DNA of 64,000 bases from Neurospora tetraspora (taxonomy: Eukaryota; Ascomycota; Sordariomycetes; Sordariales; Sordariaceae), in contig NW_026944383.1 of NCBI RefSeq assembly GCF_033439725.1, positions 2,542,001 through 2,606,000 of the forward strand, given 5' to 3'. Position 1 is the stretch's first letter, and each line of letters opens with the position of its first letter. Made by a program: the position numbers and the translations under genes. This document shows, one piece after another, positions 23,259 through 33,800 of this stretch. The notes below the pieces were generated by a model. It ran no database searches. It was not told the DNA's origin and saw only the letters and a list, made by a program, of their open reading frames with translations.

Positions 23259-25756
23259 GAATCCCAAGAATATCAAGAGTGAAAAGTTAGGCCCAATCAG
23301 GAAATGCTGTCACACCCATATCGTCCCGGCGCTTAACGGTTGGGTTACGGACAGGGGGAGACTCGTCTCGAACAGGCCGAATTGTCTCTGCTCCTTTGTG
23401 CAGTGACATGCTCTCGGCGGCGCTAGACACCAGAGAAGGATGGCGCCCTGCAGGAGAACTCGTGGTTTGGAGCTTCTCTTCGTCCAATGATATCTCACAA
23501 TTGCCTGGTAAGGTGACGACAGCCTCTAGACCAGTTCAGGACTACTAGATCGATTAGCTCTTGTGCTTGTCGCCGCAGATATCCATCTCTGTGCACTCCG
23601 AGTTCCTGTAACCGACCCGAGGGACGAGAAAAAGCGTGGTAACATGTCAATGTGAGATGACCGCATCTTGAACTTGACCTACTACACCGTGATATGTTTA
23701 AGCATACTGCTATCACTCCTTGGCCGTGGCTACGCATAATGATTTGGTGGGCTGATGACCCAGACTCTATATCGCCTCTGCGAGATATTGTTCCTCTCAG
23801 CGGCACACGGAGTTGAGCACTTGAGTCCGACGATGTGGTCCGGTTCATGTTTGGATATGGACTGCTTTTTCCTCGAGTTAACAACTCAAGAATAAGGCGC
23901 CGCTGCGGGTGCCGCTTTGTCCCCGACTTGTAGTTTGAAACCACCCAAAGGTCTCTTACTCGAATCTCAAAAGTATCAACTGAGGCTACATTGATGCCGA
24001 AATAGCCAGGGAAAAGAGTAAAATGCCATCCATTGGAGTTGAGAGTGGCCGCCTAAGAGTGCTTTGACGTAAATGTTTCTTAAGGCTGAAACATCGAGAC
24101 AAGCTGAGTAAAACTACCAGTCTGAGCTGCCATGTCTTTCCGGGGTAAAGAACTTGGTGGGCAACTTCAGAATGCTATCTTGGTGTCATCCATTGGTTTC
24201 GTTTGAGGTCGGACAGGGGGGCCAGGGGGGCCACGGGGGCCAAGGAAGACTGGAAGAGAGAGGTTCCGAATCCCCTCGGGCCCCCGGGGTGACTTTGAAC
24301 GTCTAGTGAAACGAGGAGCGGTACATATGTGCTGTGCTCTTCAAAGAAACCATTTTCGAAAGGAGCTTGAGGGTTGCTTTTGTTGCGTGTCAGGAGAGTT
24401 GGATTTGGTACCTCGACTGAGCTGGAAAATGAACTAGAGTGTGCCTTGAACATGGTTGAGCTGTTCAGACGGACATCTCACTCATGTAAGACTCTCTGAA
24501 GGAAGCACCATGGCGAAGACATGCAAGAATTCAAAGAATCAAGCTCAAAAAAAGGCTGATATCTTGCGTTGGGGGCCATGCAAGGAAAAATGCCGATTTG
24601 GTTCAAACCTTGTCACCACCACGAGGCGGTTGGGGAGCATGTGTAAATCGAAGAAGCCTTGATGGGCAACGGCGATCAGGATGCAACCAAACGTGGGAAA
24701 AATCGTACGATATCTCTCGAAACATGGGCATTCCTGGTGTCGAGAAGGAAACCGATGTGGTACAAGAACGAAGCTCTGAAGGCTCGCAGAGGGTATATAA
24801 TGAAGCTTGAGTCTCCTTCCAGAAAGGCTCTTTGGCTGTTCTTTCAGGCTAGCTGCCTTGTCACCTCACTTCTCCATTCCATGACAGGAAGGAGGCAGTT
24901 GACATTGCAAATGACTGACGGGAAATTTGCAGCGGATAAGATGAGATGTCCATGATTGCCTGTCGAGTTAAATGAAGCACAAATCTCCTCGAGTCGCGTT
25001 GATGGTCAACACCCAGTACACAGAGTTGACCGTCGGACAGGGTGTTTGTAAAGGTTGATGAGGTTATTCGCGTTTGCAAGAGTTGAACTCGAGACTCAAG
25101 ATGGTGTAAAGTCGGTGATTGCTTGCGTGGCTTTTGCCTACAAGGCCATATCGGTCAGTGGCTTGAACGTCATTCAGTGTGGCTGTGAGGCAAGGGGAGC
25201 TATTCTGATTGGCCTATTCCTTCCATTTCATCGTATCGACTGGCGGGGAAGTCCCGTCAAGGCCCAAGTGGATCCCGTCGCTTTGATGGGACCAACCTCA
25301 ACGAGCAGACGGCCCCACCTATATTTAGGCGGTGGGTTTCGCGGCCTTCGTCACTGTACATGTGTCCCGCTACAGAAGGCCGGTCAGCGTCAGGCACCAA
25401 TTCGATCAAGGGTACAGGTACCAGCGCACAATGGATTGGCACAGAGGACGCTCCCGTTGCTCCTGCCAGGGGAGGCGGAGCACCAGCGATTACGCATCTC
25501 ATCCAAGGAACGATCACGGGCGCTGGACACTCAACACTGGCAACTCCAGCATCTTCCAGGTTCCAGTCTCTCTTCCTCCGACATACCACCCTCACCACCA
25601 CCCCTCATCGCAATATACCGCAAGCTATTACCGGCCCGCGCCTAGTACCCGTTATCGCGGACATTCGATCGTTACAGACATATCCCACGACAGCCTTGGT
25701 GGGAAGCGCGAATTGCTGGTAATAGCAGTTCAGGAGACAACTTGAAAGTACACCAA

Positions 25757-25777
25757 AGAGAGAGAGAGAGAGAGAGA
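25757..25777. repeat. (AG)n microsatellite in the myo-1 leader
   Basis: About ten AG dinucleotides end 15 bases before the myo-1 ATG, so the tract is almost certainly in the 5' leader. Confidence 0.85.
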
Positions 25778-25792
25778 CACACAACACCCGCC

Positions 25793-28700
25793 ATGGTGAG
25801 TTGCATCATCCGACCCAAGCCGACCCAAGCCCAACCCAATCCGAGACCAAGGGAATGCGCCGGCCACAACAACATACACACTCCGACAAGCACTAACCAA
25901 TGTCTCTCTATCCTCACAGGGTATCACAAAACGATCAAAGGACAAGGCCGCGCGGGCCGAGCGCTCTGCTGGCGGAGACAAGTCCAGCTCGGCCCCCAAG
26001 AAGGCCACTTTCGACACCACCAAGAAGAAGGAGATCGGTGTATCAGACCTGACACTACTCAGCAAGGTCTCCAACGAGGCCATCAACGAGAACTTGAAGA
26101 AGCGTTTCGAGGGACGGGAGATCTACACATACATCGGCCATGTCTTGGTTTCCGTCAACCCCTTTCGCGACTTGGGCATCTACACCGACGAGGTCCTCGA
26201 AAGCTACAAGGGCAAGAACCGTCTGGAGATGCCTCCTCACGTCTTCGCCATTGCCGAATCTGCCTACTACAACATGAAGGCCTACAGCGAGAACCAGTGC
26301 GTTATCATCTCGGGCGAGTCCGGAGCCGGCAAGACCGAGGCCGCAAAGCGCATTATGCAGTACATCGCCAATGTGTCCGGAGGCGGGTCGAACGATATTC
26401 AGCAGATCAAGGATATGGTGCTCGCGACAAACCCTCTGCTAGAATCCTTCGGTAACGCCAAGACGCTGCGAAATAACAATTCGTCCCGCTTCGGCAAGTA
26501 CCTCCAGATTCACTTCAACGCTCAGGGCGAGCCCATCGGTGCCGACATCACCAACTACCTCCTCGAGAAGAGCCGTGTCGTCGGTCAGATTGCCAACGAG
26601 CGTAACTTCCACATCTTTTACCAGTTCACAAAAGGAGCGTCTCAGCAGTACCGCGAAATGTACGGTATCCAGAAACCCGAAACATACCTCTATACCAGCA
26701 AGGCCAAGTGCTTCGATGTCGACGGTATCGATGATTTGGCCGAGTACCAGGATACCCTTAATGCCATGAAGATTATCGGTCTCTCGCAACAGGAACAGGA
26801 CAACATCTTCCGAATGCTGTCAGCTATTCTTTGGGCTGGAAACCTGGTGTTTAAGGAGGGCGATGATGGATATGCTGCTGTATCAGATCAGTCTGTGGTT
26901 GATTTCTTGGCATACCTTCTCGAGGTCGATCCCGCTCAGCTGGTCCACGCCCTCACGATCCGTATCTTGACCCCAAGACCTGGCGAGGTGATCGAGTCTC
27001 CCGCCAACGTTCCCCAGGCTACCGCGACAAGAGATGCCTTGGCAATGGCCATTTACTACAACTTGTTCGATTGGATTGTGGAGCGCATCAACGTGTCCCT
27101 CAAGGCTCGCCAGGCTACGACGAACTCAATTGGTATCCTTGATATCTACGGTTTCGAAATCTTCGAAAAGAACAGCTTTGAACAGCTCTGCATCAACTAC
27201 GTGAACGAAAAGCTCCAGCAAATCTTCATCCAGTTGACACTCAAGGCCGAGCAGGATGAGTATGCGAGGGAACAGATCAAGTGGACGCCCATCAAGTATT
27301 TCGACAACAAGATTGTGTGCGAGTTGATCGAGTCTACCAGACCCCCTGGTATCTTCTCTGCTATGAAGGATGCCACCAAGACTGCTCACGCTGATCCGGC
27401 GGCTTCCGACCGCACCTTCATGCAGAGTATCAACGGCATGTCGAACCCCCATCTTACGCCCCGCCAGGGTGCTTTTATTGTCAAGCACTACGCCGGTGAT
27501 GTGACGTACAGTGTGGACGGTATCACGGACAAGAACAAGGATTTGCTTCTCAAGGGTGTCCAGAACCTCTTCCAGGCCAGTCAAAACCAGTTCGTCCATA
27601 CTCTGTTCCCCCAGCAGGTCGATTTGGACAACCGCAGGCAGCCCCCTTCTGCCGGTGACAGAATCAGAACTTCCGCCAACGCTTTAGTCGATACTCTGAT
27701 GAAGTGCCAGCCTTCGTATATCCGTACTATCAAGCCCAACGAGAACAAGTCGCCAACGGAGTACAATGAGCCCAATGTCCTCCATCAGGTCAAGTATCTC
27801 GGTCTTCAGGAAAACGTTCGCATTCGCCGCGCCGGTTTCGCATACCGTCAGTCGTTCGAGAAGTTTGTCGACCGTTTCTTCCTACTCTCGCCTGCCACAT
27901 CTTATGCTGGTGAGTATACCTGGACGGGTTCCTATGAGGCGGCGACGAAGCAGATCCTCAAGGACACGAGTATCCCGCAGGAGGAGTGGCAATTGGGTGT
28001 GACCAAGGCCTTCATCAAGTCGCCCGAGACTTTGTTCGCTCTTGAGCATATGAGAGACAGGTACTGGCATAACATGGCGACGCGCATTCAGCGCATGTGG
28101 CGTGCGTACCTCGCATACAGGGCAGAGGCTGCCATCCGCATCCAGCGTATCTGGAGGAAGAAGCGCGTTGGTGCCGAGTACCTGCAGCTCCGTGACGAAG
28201 GCCACAAGGTGCTGGGAGGCCGCAAGGAGCGCAGGAGAATGTCTATTTTGGGTTCCCGTCGCTTCTTGGGTGACTACCTTGGCATCAACGCCACCAGCGG
28301 TCCTGGTGCTCAGATTCGCAATGCCATCAACATTGGCAGCAACGAGAAGGCAGTGTTCTCCTGCCGCGGTGAGCTTCTTGAGCACAAGTTTGGTCGTTCC
28401 AGCAAGCCTAGTCCCAGAATCCTGGTCGTAACCAACAGCAAGTTCTACATCGTCGCTCAGGTTCTCAATCAGGGTCACGTCCAGATTATGGCAGAGAAGG
28501 CTTTCCCATTGGCTTCTATCAAGTTCATTGGGGCGTCTACCGCCAGAGATGACTGGTTCTCCCTGGGTGTTGGGTCGCAACAAGAGGCCGATCCCCTACT
28601 CAACTGCGTGCTCAAGACCGAGATGTTCACGCAGATGAAGAGGGTCATGCCCGGAAGCTTCAACCTTAAGATCGGTGACGGCATTGAGTACGCCAAGAAG

Positions 28701-29704
28701 CCCGGCAAGATGCAGTTGGTCAAGGTGCTGAAGGACGCCCCGACCTCTCAAGACTTCTACAAGAGTAGTACTGTTCATACCCAGCCTGGCGAGCCTCCCA
28801 ACTCGGTGTCCAGGCCGCAACCCAAGGCCAAGCCTGTTCCTCCAAGGCCGATCACCAAGGGCAAGCTCATCAAGCCCGGTGGTCCTGGTGGAAGGCCGGC
28901 GAGAAATGCCAACCCCAACCGCACGGCTCAGCCCCGGCCCGGCGGCGGTCCTTCTATCGCTGCTTCCAACCCTCTTGCTTCTGCCGCTGCGGCTTCTAGC
29001 AGGCCCGTTCCCGCTCGCCCTGGGGCGGCCTCTACACCAGCCGCTTCTAAGCCTCTTCCCAGCCATACGAGGCAGCAGTCCAGCACCTCGACCGTGCGCC
29101 CTCCGCCGCCGCCTCCTCCAGCGCCGGCTGCTAAGCCCAAGATCATGGCCAAGGTGCTGTATGACTTTGCCGGCACAAAGGAGAACGAGCTCTCCATTAA
29201 GGCTGGAGATATGATTGAGATTATCCAGAAAGAGAACAACGGTATGTTTCCCGTCCCTCCCATCCCTGACCATCTATCTTTTTGCTCTCAACAAATCCTA
29301 ACAACCTTATCACAGGCTGGTGGCTAGCCAAGACCCCCGGAGGCGGCCAAGCCTGGGTTCCCGCGGCCTACGTAGAAGAGCAAGCCCCCGCACCCCCGGT
29401 CGTTGCCCCCCGTCCTCCCCCTCCTCCTCCCCCGGCTGCCAACGGTGCCAGCGGCGGCCGCGTGGCTCCCCAGCCGCCCGCCAAGCGACCAGTTGCCGGC
29501 CGGAAGCCCGCCCCCGCGCCCGCGGTGGCCTCGCTCCAGGCTAGGGATTCGGGTATGAGCTTGAACGGAGCGAACGGCAGCGGAAACGCTAGCGATGCGA
29601 GCAGGAATAGTGCGACGCCGAGCATAGCGGGCAGTTTGGCGGATGCGTTGAAGGCGAGGAAGCAGGCGATGGCGAAGAGGGATGATGATGAGGATGATTG
29701 GTAG
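25793..29704 (+). CDS. myo-1: Class I myosin (fungal MyoA/Myo3/5 type)
   Basis: Exons are 25793-25795 (the ATG alone), 25920-29241 and 29316-29704, giving 1237 residues. Introns are 124 bp (donor GTGAGT) and 74 bp (donor GTATGT). This is a single-headed actin motor for endocytosis and cortical actin assembly at hyphal tips. The motor head has P-loop GESGAGKT (about 133-140), switch [11 protein letters not shown] and switch [17 protein letters not shown]. Two IQ motifs follow at about 722-750, then a basic TH1 membrane-binding tail. A Pro/Ala-rich TH2 region follows at about 960-1070, then an SH3 domain (KVLYDFAG ... [11 protein letters not shown] ... WVPAAYV, split by intron 2). The protein ends in the acidic Arp2/3-binding tip DDDEDDW. 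Ser361 in ESPANVP is the likely TEDS phosphorylation position (inference). The start follows conserved fungal N-termini (MGITKRSK ... [13 protein letters not shown]). Confidence 0.97.
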
Positions 29705-30861
29705 TTGCCCGTCGTGGTTGTCGGGTTGTCTTGACATTGGTGACTAGTGAAGTGAAGCTGGGATACTAGAGGGAGGAGGGACTATAGTGGTGAGAAGGGA
29801 AGCGTGGTCGGGCAGTGCATCCAAACATATATCTTTTTATCTTTTTATATATTCAGTTTAGACAGAAGCGCAGGCGGGGCATGAATCTTTTGGCGAGTTT
29901 TCAGTTTCGATGGTCCTTGAGAAAAGGAACAGCGGTCGGTATGTTAAAGTTTTAGATCTAGAGGAATCTACTGTAGTTTCTCGCGTATATTATGAACTTG
30001 AGTCAGACTCATGAAGTAGGGCTTCTACATACAATGGTTACCACACGTAACTAACCCGATGCAAAAGATGGATCGTGCCGAGTTCTGTTCCTTAGAGGGA
30101 ACTTGAATGAGTACACACACTATATAGGGAATATGTCACAGCTACCTTTGACAATTGGTGTGTCACGCTTGGCGCTCTTATATGACGATGCCGGCCTTGA
30201 TTGTAATATATATAGGGAGGAGTAATAAAGAGGTGAATGGGGAGATTGAAAAGAGTTTACTTATAGATAGGAGAGGTGAAGATGACGTTGAAGAGCTAAG
30301 CGAAGAGAGGTAAAGCGAGGTAAAGAGAAGTAAGGAGGGAGGGAGGTAAGAGAAAGTAAAGAGAATACTAAAGAGAAAAGTAATAAGAGAAGTGAAGAGA
30401 GAGGTGAAGAGAGAGGTGAAGAGAGAGGTAAAGAGAGGTAAAGAGAGAAGAAAAGAGAGAAGTGAAGAGAAAGGTAAAAAGAGAAGTGAAGGGAGAGGTG
30501 AAGAGATAGGTAAAAAGAGAGGTGAGGAGAGAGGTAAAAAGAGAAGTGAAGCGAGAGGTGAAGAGAGAGGTAAAAAGAGAGGTGAGGAGAGAGGTAAAAA
30601 GAGAGGTAAAAAAAAAAGGTAAAGAGAGGTGAAGAGAAAGGTAAAGCGAAGTAAAGAGACGTGAAGTGAAATTGAATATAAAAGTGAAGTGAGTAATAAA
30701 GAGTGTGGGAAGAAGTACGTTTTAGAAAAGTCGAATTCAATTCAAGATCCCTTTTCGCTAACCTATTAGCTATGTACACCTTACATTACTATCTAGCAAG
30801 TAATTGCTTTTAACTCCCAACTCCCAACTTCCGTCTCCTTTTCCTTTATAGTTTCTTTGAT
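29705..30861. other. Convergent intergenic region with long purine tract
   Basis: Both flanking genes end here, so it contains two 3' UTRs. The right half is dominated by the purine-rich tract annotated separately. The rest shows ordinary AT-leaning UTR-like sequence. Confidence 0.6.
30285..30690. repeat. About 400-bp purine-rich imperfect tandem repeat
   Basis: The + strand is almost all A and G, built from imperfect units such as GAAGAGAGAGGT and GTAAAAAGAGA of about 10-14 bases. Open frames on either strand here (a Lys/Glu/Arg frame on +, a Leu/Ser/Phe frame on -) are by-products of the repeat. Such homopurine mirror-like tracts can form triplex DNA in vitro and vary in length between strains. 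Confidence 0.85.
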
Positions 30862-33800
30862 CTAGTTACCGGCCCTCCAAACACCAACACCAGTACTCTT
30901 CTTTCTCAATAAACTCGGTCGTTGTTGTCCACCTCCCAATAAGGAGCTACCTCCACTACTCCCACCGTTACCACTCCCATTTCCGTTACCATTTCCGCCA
31001 CCGCCACTCCCTCCTCCTGCAGCACCAGTCTCACCCCCACCGCTATCACTTCCAGCGATATTCCCGTTTCCACCAGACCCTGAATCACCACCACCCTTCG
31101 ACCCTGAACCAGAAGCAGAAGCAGCACTAGCAATATGTTTCTTCAACCGATTCCCCAAACTCAATCTCGCCACACTTATCGGCTCGTCTCCGTAAGGTGG
31201 CGGTTTCAGCGCCGTGAACCCTCTGTTGTTTCCGCTAGGCGTGCGTTCGTGGTGTGGTCTTCTGCTGCTATTATCACTTCCACCACCTTCACCTCCTCCT
31301 CCTCCACCTACCCTTGATGTCAACGACGATGTACTACTGTCTTTCATACCACCGGTATCAGACCCACCCGAGGCAGAGCGGGAGGAAGCACCGGACCCAG
31401 ACCTAGAACCGGATCTAGAATGGTGGGAAGGGTGGAGCGGGTCATTGGAAAGGGAAGGAATGCCGCGCGAGGAAGCGACGGATTCCCACTCTTCGCGGTC
31501 GATGATGTCATTGCCCGAGAGCAGGATCTGCGAGGTGCGGTTGGAGTTGGAGGCTGTGGATTGGGCGGCAGTGTCGGTGTCGTCGTTGTTGGAGTCGGCG
31601 GAGTCGCCCGAGTTGTCTGTGTCAGCTGCGATGTAGAAGTGGGAGAGGTTTGAGGATCGATGGCCGTAGCCACTGCCATAGCCTAACCCGGTGGCGGCGA
31701 GGTGAGAGGCGGAACTACCGCCTCTGCGCCGGCCGAACTGGTGCGGGCTTGTGGTTGTGGTGGTGATGACGGGCGGGATGGAGGGGGAGGCAGTTGAGAC
31801 GGCGCGGCGGTTGGTGGGGTGGGCGCTGCGGCTGCGGTCGCTGGAGCCGTTGGAACTGGTGATGGCGATGATGGGGAGGTCGTCGTCGTCTTCGTCGTAG
31901 TCGTCGTCGTTCTGAGGGTAGGCTTTGGGGTCGGAGCGGCCGCCGCGCATGAACTTGGCGAGGTCGGTGGGTACGCTTCGCCGACGCGGTCGGCTGCCGG
32001 TGCCTTCGGTGGCGACGCTGGCGACGCCGGTCAGGACGGTCTTGATGGATGATCTCCTTGATATGCCCGACTGGTTGCCTGAGCTCTTCTCCTTGTCGCG
32101 GTCCATCATCTGCTGGTGTAGGCTTCCGCTGGCGGCACTTCTCATCTTATTCATCGCCGCCACGGCAGCTTGCAAAGCCGACCATCTTTCCACGTGCCCG
32201 TTGCCGGCATCTTCGACACAGCAACAATCATCACCCGCTGGACATTCCTCTTCGCCCATCTCGTGCCATTCAGCCAGACAGGCTTCGTGGAAGGCGCAGC
32301 CGCAGCTGAGACAAGGCGGGTAAAGCGCGGCGATGGGCTCGAGACAGTACACGCAGCGCAGCTGTTTCTGTTCTTTCTTGTTACCGGCTTTAACACACCT
32401 ATGGCATGTACCAACGGCACCGCCATATTTGCCCTTGGTTGGCCTGGTGTACTCCACCGGATCGAGCTGCTCCTCATGGATGCGGCATATGCCCGTAACA
32501 TCAAGGCCGCGACCAGAGGCGATCAAAGCCTGGAGTTGTTCCTTCCGTCCGCCAAAGGCAGGGTTTTGGCTGGCGCTGTTAGCAGCGGTGTTCTCGGCCG
32601 TTTCGTGATCGTAGTAGCCGTCCATGCTGTGTGTACCATCGCCGTAGCACCCAGAGCTCGATGTCTTGTCGCCCTTGAGGACATTGAACTTCATGATCTC
32701 GAGGCGAGATAGCGGCTGGCCCCACATTTGCAGCATTTCAGCGTAGGCATAACGGTAATATGAGTAGACATGGTTACGGCTTGGATCGAGAAGAGGCGTG
32801 TTGAGCCATCCGTCATCGTCAAAGAGACCTTGGTTCTCTGGTACGACGGAGACTGCAACAGGTACCAAGACGGTCATGTCATGACTTCTAGTCTCATCAT
32901 CCGAGAGTGAAGTTCGTTCCGTACCCGGTGTTTCGGGAGCCGTACCCCCAAACACGGTTGAAGCTCCCCAGGTGACACTTGGGGTAAGGTTATTGAATAT
33001 GGCTTCGGCAGGGCTAGGCCGCTTTCGTGACGGGGGATCTGGAGGCGACCCCGAAACCATCCCAGCCAGTGTCTTCGGGAGGCTGAAGGCTGCAGAAACA
33101 GCCGAGTTGGAGCGGTGGAAGAGCCTATTGCTAGGCGATGTAGATAGACTCTGAGTTTGGTCGACTTCTCTTAGATGATCGCGAGGCATCTTTGGAGGAG
33201 TTTCGCCAGCGGAGAAGGAGTTGGGCGTAGGCTCAAGCAAAGCTATGACGTCCTCGGATCCTGGTGACCCTGAGTATATCGCAGGAGTGTGGACCGTTCT
33301 AGGAGTCGTGATGGCACTACCAGCTTGACTCTTGTAGTTGATATGCCATAATGCTGGGTCGGTAGGGAAATACTCTAGTGAGAAAGAAGGGGCCTTCATC
33401 GGCAAAGGCGTCTCAGGCTGGGGAAGATGTGATCCTGCATAAGCTACCCCATCCTCAGCGGATGAGTCTCCGAAGATACAAGCAAGCATCGCCAACATCT
33501 GGATGTCAGCCACCTTCTCGAAATAGTCGAAAAGGTCGGCAATCAAGCTCTGAGCTAGTGGATGATAACCCCATTTGACACGGCCAGACAAATTAATGTC
33601 CCAACCGAAGTGCTGTGCATACTCATCATCCCGAGCCCGTGCAGAGGCATCCCTGGCTATTACAAGAACAGACTCTTTTCTGTTTTCATGGATTTCAAGT
33701 GGGATATCGTTGCGCAACAACATGGCGGCATAATGCCATATGTGAACCAGGTCGTGATATCCATATTTCTCTGCAACCATGGCGTTATGCATGCACACAT

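Larger units (their letters stand above)
22224..25792. promoter_or_regulatory. 3.57-kb divergent intergenic region between nox-1 and myo-1
   Basis: This is by far the longest gap between divergent genes in the gene-bearing arm. It probably holds long 5' leaders and promoters for both. Inside are a 2-copy 19-bp tandem repeat (23221-23258) and a G-run cluster GGGGGGCCAGGGGGGCC (about 24,215-24,240). An AG dinucleotide tract lies at 25757-25777, just before the myo-1 start. Open frames (23495-23944 -, 25055-25645 +) show no domain and are not called. Confidence 0.5.

Noticed and set aside
25055-25745. Overlapping + frames before myo-1
   Set aside because: They fall in the expected leader, lack domains and overlap in three frames.
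30261-30779. 172-codon Leu/Ser/Phe-rich frame that looks like a membrane protein
   Set aside because: It is a translation of the purine repeat's complementary strand, so periodicity explains it.
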